Positions 63,101 to 64,000 of a stretch of 64,000 nucleotides of DNA are shown here, one piece after another. The notes under the pieces are model-generated. The model made no database searches. It was not told the DNA's origin and saw only the letters and a list, made by a program, of their open reading frames with translations. Numbering within the stretch: the stretch's first letter is position 1; each line of letters begins with the position of its first letter. The position numbers and the translations under genes were made by a program. The DNA is from Paenibacillus odorifer (lineage in GTDB: Bacteria; Bacillota; Bacilli; Paenibacillales; Paenibacillaceae). The stretch lies in contig NZ_CP009428.1 in assembly GCF_000758725.1 (NCBI RefSeq), positions 1,736,001 to 1,800,000 on the forward strand, in the 5' to 3' direction.

Positions 63101-64000
63101 CCGAAAGATACAACACCTCCAGTCACGAAGGCTACCATACTTGGAGAAACAGGAGAAGGGGGCGCATATAAGGGCAAAGTCAATATCACTTTTGATGTCA
63201 CCGACCAATCCAATGGGGGAGCTGTCGGCTGGGGAGTCAAGCGGACAGAATACCGGCTCAATGGTGGTGCATGGAATACGGTTACTCAGAGCGTATATAT
63301 CGAGAAGCCCGGAACCTTCGGGATTGATTATCGTTCGGTGGATAAGGCTGGTAATGTAGAGCCGTTCCGACAGCTTCAGGTGACGGTCATGGAGCCTACA
63401 GAAAGAGTCTCAACGGCAATTAGCGGTCCGGAAAGCCTGGGTGTCGGGGAGACCGGAACGGTGGTTACTTCGGTAGTGTACAGCGATGGCAGCCGTTATA
63501 TAGTAACCGAAGGTATAGTCTATGAGAGCAGCGATCCTAACGTCGCAAGTATAGGCAAAGATGGCCATATTGAAGCCAAAGGCCCGGGCGTTTCGGTTAT
63601 TTCATCCGTATATGACAACACGACCGCTTCCTATTTATTAAAGGTGTATGAACAACTGCCGGAGCTCGTCTCTATTTCGTTAAGCGGTCCGACATCCTTG
63701 GAAATAGGGCAGAGCGGTAAGGTGGTCACAACGGCGGTATATAGTGATGATAGCCACCTTACGGTAACCGAGGGTGTGATCTACGAGAGCAGTAACAGGA
63801 AGGTAGCCACAGTAACGGCAACGGGGCAGCTGCAAGCACTTGATCCGGGCATGACTGTGATTACTGCAAGTTACGGAGGACGGCAGAGCAGTCTGACGCT
63901 TCAGATTCTACAAGCGGAAGACAATACTTCAACTGTTCCGAGTCCGCAACCACAAGTGCCTTCCGTACCGGAGGTGACGGCGGGGCGGCTGCAACTAAAC
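57122..64000 (+). CDS. giant secreted protein with two tandem PL8 lyase domains (partial, runs off window)
   Basis: At least 2,293 residues, open to the last base. A signal peptide covers about 1-36 and probably ends near RASAAAS. Order: jelly-roll binding domain (about 37-205), bacterial Ig-like domain (208-290), PL8 module 1 (292-1057), PL8 module 2 (1060-1812), CBM96/DNRLRE-like domain (1830-1995), OmpL47-like domain (1998-2090), two Ig-like repeats (2093-2263), then a Pro-rich linker. PL8 catalytic residues are intact in both: Asn470, His520, Tyr529, Arg583 and Asn1242, His1292, Tyr1301, Arg1355, with identical spacings. PL8 enzymes cut hyaluronan, chondroitin or xanthan. GGGGTG precedes the ATG. 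Surface anchoring is probably encoded beyond the window. Confidence 0.92.
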   Translation, partial: MRKPSLFLVLVLIVDLFSSCGGVLYPSHSRASAAASNLMLNGSFENTTTALDSTWTGVTDAAPVGWSLWVPTGSGKGTNKTANIKIDAGTAHEGTRSMLFDAFATSRISINQGVTSVIPGKSYRLKVWLKTDNVTGQGAHFRTQYYNTAKVGDGPSSPKITGTQDWSMQQVLLTMPANATKLVIEPFLETGKGKLWIDDIALEEYAGLTGIALDRTAFSMVKGDTVALLPTLSPITAVDKTVVWTSSNPEAATVDALGNVMGTGIGSSTIKIATPDGSLAAECLVTVEAPDTIQAYNKLRLKWYDRLSGGQYDGSDPDIAASISAQAASAAALWESMDKSSGRTSLWSDTASTTDSQFITSAYNRLKTMALAYSVEGSELYGNSVLVNDIVSAINWMYTNRYNPSKSAYGNWWDWEIGTPQIVNDLMVLMYDHLTPQQINQYLAAIDAFCPDPKVGSVLGVKGTKMTGANLLDKALVVTVRGVIGNNSAKIIQGRDSIGSEYVYTTHGDGVYKDGSLVQHNNIAYTGGYGSVWLKGTADMSYLLTDSPWPITDPNVLNIYEWVAQTYEPVIYNGQFMDSVNGRGISRKGSGSARGLIVTLLRMAETAPENIAVSIKQAVKEWISANMTSGNYYEGLSLADITIVKKLMNDGKINPRGALIKNQVFAGMDRVVHLREGYGFGLSLFSNRISAFEKGNNENLKGWYTGIGMTYLYNQDLTQYRNDFWPTVNSYRLSGTTTDGSGQGMVPVEWKSYMNPKTWVGGSSLEGLYGAAGMDFSLSQVTGSDLQGKKSWFMFDDEIVALGSGISKSTAGPQSVETIIDNRMLNEVGNNKLLINGAVEPSQSGWSATLKNVQWAHLEGNVPGSDVGYYFPEAPSILAQREARTGSWKEINATQSDVPITRNYLSLAVEHGDTPTNGSYSYVLLPNRDIAGTEDYSGNPDIEVLSNSKDVHAVREKKLGITAANFWNAGTVDFIKARNPASVMIQQTDQELIVSVSDPTQSQNLLALELDVPGLTLLSKDSKTEVVQASANTVITVDVKNSIGATHVLKFNITEGETPKDEYDELRGRWVEYLTGGQSFDPNNPDIAKSIKTLSDKISNQERTGFWDTMNKQMNRTYLWSDKPGSTADAFDTAASYNRLKDMAIAFSTSGSPLYENMQLKSDILDGLDFLYANWYNETKLEKGNWFEWEIGIPLALGDTMALMFEYLSADQITKYTKAIDKFCPDPTKRTNQPSLMETGANRLDKALAVVLRGIYNRDSAKIKQGRDAVSQVLPYVTRGDGFYEDGSFIQHNNIAYTGSYGAVLLGDMMKMMTLLTGSSWPLTDTNMKNVYNWVTDSYEPLVYRKLMMDMVFGRSIARGNRQLVPWSHILRLASSAPPEQAARFKSMVKYWFEADTVVESYYDGLRVADIVLLQTLMDDPEVQPSGDLTVHKQFSAMDRIVHHRPGYAFGISMSSARIANYEAGTENLKGWYTGEGMTYLYNEDLDQYADAFWPTVNAYRLPGVTSDGATRGAAKTTSKTWVGGSSIDGLYGAAGMDLDPDNSTLSGKKSWFMFDDEIVALGAGITSTDNRKVETIVDNRKLKASGDNVLTVNGEAKPSALGWSESMNQVHWAHLEGNVPGSGIGYYFPDAPTIDGLRESRTGAWKDINQGGSTEPITRNYASLSIAQGTNPVNQSYSYVLLPNQDETATARYSSSPDIEIIANTDSVQAVKEQKLGLMAMNFWVPGMIESVRANHPASIIIKESGDELTIAISDPTQSQSVVNVDVGRTALEELMKDPTVTVLQTSPRIELAIHTSGSKGKSHVVKFRIDPNAEPSEPSDSEPDEAAITKLYVSEDAYVNGGSKAAVNYSSVNYLQIRNGSGDTDRRVYLKFDLSPFVGEVGSVKLNVFGKTNDGAGTLSDIGVFGVQDDDWTEATLNYNNAPKIGTQAALQTFSGPEQWRQFDITSWVGTEFPSDPVISLALRQVGYNLATDIRSRKNENGKYAAYLEILPKDTTPPVTKATILGETGEGGAYKGKVNITFDVTDQSNGGAVGWGVKRTEYRLNGGAWNTVTQSVYIEKPGTFGIDYRSVDKAGNVEPFRQLQVTVMEPTERVSTAISGPESLGVGETGTVVTSVVYSDGSRYIVTEGIVYESSDPNVASIGKDGHIEAKGPGVSVISSVYDNTTASYLLKVYEQLPELVSISLSGPTSLEIGQSGKVVTTAVYSDDSHLTVTEGVIYESSNRKVATVTATGQLQALDPGMTVITASYGGRQSSLTLQILQAEDNTSTVPSPQPQVPSVPEVTAGRLQLN

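Noticed and set aside
57193..63261. Many reverse-strand frames of 60-200 codons opposite the PL8 gene
   Set aside because: The plus strand is open without interruption and encodes recognisable domains throughout; the reverse frames are shadows, some repeated because the PL8 modules are duplicated.

Overview
The window reads as a chromosomal segment of a Paenibacillus-type Firmicute. The evidence is strong AGGAGG-like ribosome binding sites with frequent TTG/GTG starts, the Bacillales gene order yqeH-aroE-yhbY-nadD-yqeK-rsfS, several LplABC/YesMN-type sugar modules, and a very high density of plant and microbial polysaccharide-degrading genes. The species cannot be named from the sequence. No rRNA, tRNA, transposase, phage gene or CRISPR array was seen.

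Layout. (1) 1-4,650: housekeeping operon (yqeH 3' end, aroE, yhbY, nadD, yqeK, rsfS, an S1-domain cvfB-like gene, a methyltransferase) closed by a strong terminator. (2) 4,650-5,610: a repeat-rich gap containing a 177-bp dispersed element, then one or two very small reverse-strand genes. (3) 5,612-12,420: arabinan utilisation. An ArsR-type regulator diverges from GH43, GH51 arabinofuranosidase, a small zinc-ribbon protein, GH27 and a second GH43, with a catabolite-repression site in front. (4) 12,432-17,702: an exported protein of unknown function, a YhgE/Pip-type membrane protein, an aldo/keto reductase and an SGNH esterase. (5) 17,744-23,108: L-fucose catabolism (DeoR regulator, fucI, fuculokinase, fucA, fucU) with repeated operator-like sequences. 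(6) 23,184-39,164: rhamnogalacturonan/galactan utilisation. A GH42 beta-galactosidase diverges from an ABC importer (two permeases plus lipoprotein), a membrane AraC sensor-regulator, a PL26/YetA-like lyase, a YesU-like protein, a deacetylase-like protein, a cytoplasmic beta-propeller and a GH105. (7) 39,165-43,440: a second copy of the 177-bp element, an AraC regulator diverging from a Gfo/Idh/MocA oxidoreductase, and a secreted TraB/GumN protein. (8) 43,697 to the window end: a second polysaccharide locus with GH88, a heparinase II/III-like lyase, a YesM/YesN two-component system, a second ABC importer, GH29 alpha-fucosidase, GH35 beta-galactosidase and a giant secreted protein carrying two complete PL8 lyase modules in tandem, which runs off the window.

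How it fits together. In the last locus only the PL8 protein has an export signal. It would cut the polymer outside the cell, the CUT1-type importer would take up oligosaccharides (its ATPase must be encoded elsewhere), and the heparinase-like lyase, GH88, GH29 and GH35 would finish the job in the cytoplasm. The released fucose would feed the fuc operon about 30 kb upstream. This predicts a uronic-acid polymer carrying fucose and galactose. Three promoters in this locus share a direct-repeat motif at an almost fixed distance from the -10 box, which looks like the binding site of the YesN-type response regulator. That shared motif, the tandem PL8 protein and the pair of equal-length 177-bp elements are the most notable observations.
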